A stretch of 64,000 nt of DNA from Akkermansiaceae bacterium (GTDB lineage: Bacteria > Verrucomicrobiota > Verrucomicrobiia > Verrucomicrobiales > Akkermansiaceae), in the NCBI GenBank assembly GCA_018402445.1, contig JAGYIT010000016.1, forward strand, positions 244,552 to 308,551. The letters run 5' to 3'. The notes beneath the pieces were generated by a model that was given only the letters and a program-made list of their open reading frames with translations, had not been told where the DNA came from and ran no database searches. How positions within the stretch are numbered: position 1 is the stretch's first letter; the number at the start of each line of letters is the position of its first letter. This document shows positions 61,292 to 64,000 of this stretch, piece after piece. Made by a program: the position numbers and the translations under genes.

Positions 61292-62446
61292 TTGAGGCTA
61301 GCTCCATTATTTTTCTGGATCGCAGTAACCGGCTGGGTGGCGGGGTTCTGGCTGTTCGCGGGGCGCTATGAGCAGGCCGCATGGTGTCTCTGGGTGTTGT
61401 TCCCGGTGGCGGTTTTCAACGGGCGGGGCGTTCGGGATCTTTGGAGCGGGATGTTGTGCGAGACGAGGGACTGGTGGGTTCTTTTTGGGGTGTTGATCGG
61501 GTGGCAGTTTCTGGTCACGGGGCTGCGCGGGGGGAGCTGGTGGGCTGGGGCAGGTGCAGGAAAGGATGTGCTGCTGGTCTTCGCGCTGGTCAGCGGACTG
61601 GTGGTAGTGGGGCGCGACGAGCAAGGCCGGAGCTTGCTGTGGAAAGCGGTGCTGGCGGTCGGTTCGGTCGCGGTTCTCGTGAGCTTAATCGTGTTTTACT
61701 CGGAGATCGGGATCCATGAGGAGCGCTTCCGGCTGTGCTGGCGGTGGTGGCCGGGCTTCGATGCGGTCACCACGGGCATCCTTGCCGGGATGGCGCTGAT
61801 GGTCGGGCTGGTCGCCGGGGGGGATGGGCCGCGCGGGTGGAAGCCCTGCGTCGGCGCCGCGCTGGCGGTGCTCGGTTTCGGCTTGGCGGCGAGCGAGTCG
61901 CGGGGGCCGCTGCTGGCGATGGGCGCGGGTGCCGTGTGGTGGCTGTCGAAAAATGTCCGCTCTTGGTACCGACTCGGCTGGCCGCTGGCCGGGTTCGCCG
62001 CGTATTGGGTTCTTGTCGTAGTTGCGGGACAAGGGGGTGGCGGGCTCATCGAGCGGGGATCGTCCGGGCGTTTCGACATTTACCAAACGTATCTTTCGCA
62101 GATGGCGGGGGCGGAGTGGTTGGTGGGCAGGGGAAAAGTTTGGATGCTCCCCGAATCCTTGCTTGGATGGCGGGTTCATCATCCGCACAACGCCTATCTC
62201 GGGCAGCTCGTCGGTTACGGCGCGATTGGCCTAGTGATGATGCTTGCCACGCTGGCCTGGGGTTTCCTCAAGATACGGCGGTCACCGGAATCGGCGATTT
62301 TGGTTTTCGGCCTAGTGACCCTGCTGTTCGATGGGGGAATGGTTTTTTCCCTTATCTCCATCGCCCGCTGGGAAACTCTGGTGGTGATGGTGCCGCTGGT
62401 GCTGGGGGTGGCGGCGTCAGGGGCGAAGGTGGAAGCTTCGGTTTGA
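61292..62446 (+). CDS. O-antigen ligase/polymerase-like membrane protein
   Basis: The 384-residue protein has about ten hydrophobic segments. Near residue 290 it carries GWRVHHPHNAYLGQLVGYGA, the extracytoplasmic loop motif of WaaL/Wzy_C proteins (HNAY followed by a membrane helix). Such proteins join or polymerise surface polysaccharide units from lipid carriers. The start is a TTG at 61292. No other glycan assembly genes are in view, so the substrate is unknown. Confidence 0.8.
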   Translation: MRLAPLFFWIAVTGWVAGFWLFAGRYEQAAWCLWVLFPVAVFNGRGVRDLWSGMLCETRDWWVLFGVLIGWQFLVTGLRGGSWWAGAGAGKDVLLVFALVSGLVVVGRDEQGRSLLWKAVLAVGSVAVLVSLIVFYSEIGIHEERFRLCWRWWPGFDAVTTGILAGMALMVGLVAGGDGPRGWKPCVGAALAVLGFGLAASESRGPLLAMGAGAVWWLSKNVRSWYRLGWPLAGFAAYWVLVVVAGQGGGGLIERGSSGRFDIYQTYLSQMAGAEWLVGRGKVWMLPESLLGWRVHHPHNAYLGQLVGYGAIGLVMMLATLAWGFLKIRRSPESAILVFGLVTLLFDGGMVFSLISIARWETLVVMVPLVLGVAASGAKVEASV

Positions 62447-62614
62447 CCGCGCTTACGCAAAAAAATGCCGCCGCTGAAACGCTGCTCGTCGAGCTCGTGC
62501 TTTGCGTAGGCTTCCTCCCAGAAATGTGGCTTGGCGTGTTCTTCCGCCGCAAAAGAAGGGTATGCCACGAAGCACAGCGCAAGAATCCACGACTTTCTGC
62601 CGTATGCCGCCAAC

Positions 62615-64000
62615 TCACGCGTAGCTGCGAATGGAAACCTTCACACTCTCGTATTCGAGCGGCTCCTTGTGGAGGGTGGGCGTTTTGCCGGGGCCGTGAT
62701 ATTCCCATGCGGAGACATAGCCGAAGGTTTCGTCGTGGCGTTTCGCTTCGCCGGGCTGGGTCTTGCCCGACTGGACTTCGGGGTCGGACTCGAAGAACTG
62801 GTGCTCGCCACGGAAGTGGCCGCCGCAGGATTCCTCGCGCTGGAGGGCGTCGTGGCACATAAGCTCGCCGAACTCGAGAAAATCGGCGACGCGACCGGCT
62901 TTTTCGAGCTCCATGTTGGGAGAATCGGAATCGCCGGGGATGCGGACGTTGTTCCAGAACTCCTCTCGGATGCGGGGGATTTCCTCCAGCGCCCAGGTGA
63001 GTCCCTCGACGGTGCGGAGCATGCCGCATTTGTCCCACATGACCTTGCCCAGATCGCGGTGGAAGGAATCGACGGTGCGCTTGCCTTGGATGGAGAGGAG
63101 TTTGGAGATGCGCTCGCGGACTTCGCCCTCGACCTGCGCGAAGGCGGGGTCGGAGGTGGTGACGGAGCCGGGCTTCTGGGTGGCGAGGTAGTTCGCGATG
63201 GTGGTGGGGATGACGAAATAACCGTCGGCGAGACCCTGCATGAGGGCGGAGGCTCCGAGGCGGTTCGCGCCGTGGTCGGAGAAGTTCGCCTCTCCGAGGA
63301 CGTGGAGCCCGGGGACGTTGGACATCAGGTTGTAGTCCACCCAGAGGCCGCCCATGGTGTAGTGGACGGCGGGATAGATCATCATCGGGCGCTCGTAGGG
63401 ATTTTCGCCGGAGATTTTCTCGTACATCTGGAAAAGGTTGCCGTAGCTGGCGCGGATCTTGTCTTCGCCGAGGCGCTTGATGGAATCGCGGAAATCGAGA
63501 TAGACGCCAAGGCCGGTGGGGGCGATGCCGCGGCCTTCGTCGCAGACTTCCTTGGCGGCGCGGGAGGAGATGTCGCGCGGGGCGAGGTTTCCGAAGGACG
63601 GGTATTTCCGCTCCAGGAAATAGTCGCGGTCTTCCTCGGGGACATCGTTGGGATTGAATTTCTCCTCGCGGATCTTGCGGGCGGTTTCCTTGTCCTTGGG
63701 TGCCCAGACGCGGCCGTCATTGCGGAGCGACTCGGACATGAGGGTAAGCTTCGACTGGTATTCACCGGAGACGGGGATGCAGGTCGGGTGGATCTGAGTG
63801 AAGCAGGGGTTGGCCATCAATGCACCACGGCGGGCGGCGCGCCACGCGGCCATGACATTGCAGCCCATGGCATTGGTGGAGAGGAAGAAGACATTACCGT
63901 AGCCACCGGTGGCCAAAATAACCGCATCCGCCGCGTGGCTGGAGATTGCTCCGGTGTTCAGGTCGCGGACGACGATGCCCTTGGCGTGGCCATCGACCTG
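62615..64000 (-). CDS. sdhA: Succinate dehydrogenase/fumarate reductase flavoprotein subunit, 5'-partial
   Basis: The frame runs from the window edge down to 62615, so the N-terminus is outside. Visible family text includes [40 protein letters not shown], then [40 protein letters not shown] and [20 protein letters not shown]. The active-site His and Arg motifs ([17 protein letters not shown]) are present. It matches the longer type found in Bacteroidetes and related groups. It oxidises succinate within complex II. No sdhB follows within the 170 bp before the next gene. Confidence 0.93.
   Translation of the reverse strand, partial: QVDGHAKGIVVRDLNTGAISSHAADAVILATGGYGNVFFLSTNAMGCNVMAAWRAARRGALMANPCFTQIHPTCIPVSGEYQSKLTLMSESLRNDGRVWAPKDKETARKIREEKFNPNDVPEEDRDYFLERKYPSFGNLAPRDISSRAAKEVCDEGRGIAPTGLGVYLDFRDSIKRLGEDKIRASYGNLFQMYEKISGENPYERPMMIYPAVHYTMGGLWVDYNLMSNVPGLHVLGEANFSDHGANRLGASALMQGLADGYFVIPTTIANYLATQKPGSVTTSDPAFAQVEGEVRERISKLLSIQGKRTVDSFHRDLGKVMWDKCGMLRTVEGLTWALEEIPRIREEFWNNVRIPGDSDSPNMELEKAGRVADFLEFGELMCHDALQREESCGGHFRGEHQFFESDPEVQSGKTQPGEAKRHDETFGYVSAWEYHGPGKTPTLHKEPLEYESVKVSIRSYA

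Noticed and set aside
62447..62613. Minus-strand frame with a signal-peptide-like start just after sdhA (GRKSWILALCFVAYPSFAAE)
   Set aside because: It begins at a TTG, runs into antisense of the ligase-like gene after about 50 residues and has no known match. It could be a small secreted peptide but is not supported.

Overview
The window looks like a chromosomal piece of a member of the Verrucomicrobiota. The strongest marker is a complete four-gene pseudopilin-like cassette of the type called Verru_Chthon D-B-C-A. It is supported by large secreted mosaic proteins, a PEP-CTERM protein, DUF6288, a DUF1552 plus DUF1592/1588/1585 pair, and a long SecA with a C-terminal zinc motif. No phylogenetic computation was possible, so the genus is not assigned.

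Layout. Positions 1-17.9 kb are an accessory block read entirely on the minus strand. It holds two sialate-O-acetylesterase-type (SASA) proteins, a DUF6288 protein, a HEAT-repeat protein, a lone cassette-A-like pilin protein with a small secreted partner, a large alpha/beta-hydrolase mosaic protein, a PEP-CTERM protein and the tail of another mosaic gene cut by an IS110-family element. The mosaic genes share nearly identical DNA modules of about 450-490 bp. Positions 17.9-23.8 kb are mobile: the IS110-family element, an IS91-family transposase, a tyrosine-recombinase remnant, then an excisionase-like gene and an intact integrase ending beside a tRNA-Ser(UGA). Positions 23.9-30.4 kb carry an aldo/keto reductase, a putative HNH-nuclease/C5-methyltransferase restriction-modification pair, a NahK-like kinase, a YacL-type PIN/TRAM membrane protein, a PUR/DUF3276 protein and a dihydrouridine synthase. 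Positions 30.5-39.2 kb are the cassette D-B-C-A, two small secreted proteins and a lamin-tail-domain secreted protein.

Positions 39.2-51.5 kb are mostly housekeeping: tatD, secA, the full atpBEFHAGDC operon and an HU gene. secA is bracketed by two inverted 252-bp non-coding elements with terminal inverted repeats and 5-bp target duplications. One of them has removed the start of tatD. Positions 51.6-62.4 kb hold a spermidine-synthase-like protein, an HlyD-type adaptor, a fused potA/potD remnant, an amidohydrolase, the DUF1552/DUF1592 pair, an epimerase remnant, a second NahK-like kinase and an O-antigen-ligase-like protein. The window ends inside sdhA.

At least eight genes carry apparent single-base frameshifts, several in homopolymers, while secA, the atp genes and both large cassette A proteins are open. 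Sequencing indels or real decay cannot be told apart here. The main candidates for something undescribed are the small secreted proteins that follow both cassette-A genes, the 252-bp element, and the module exchange among the surface mosaic genes.
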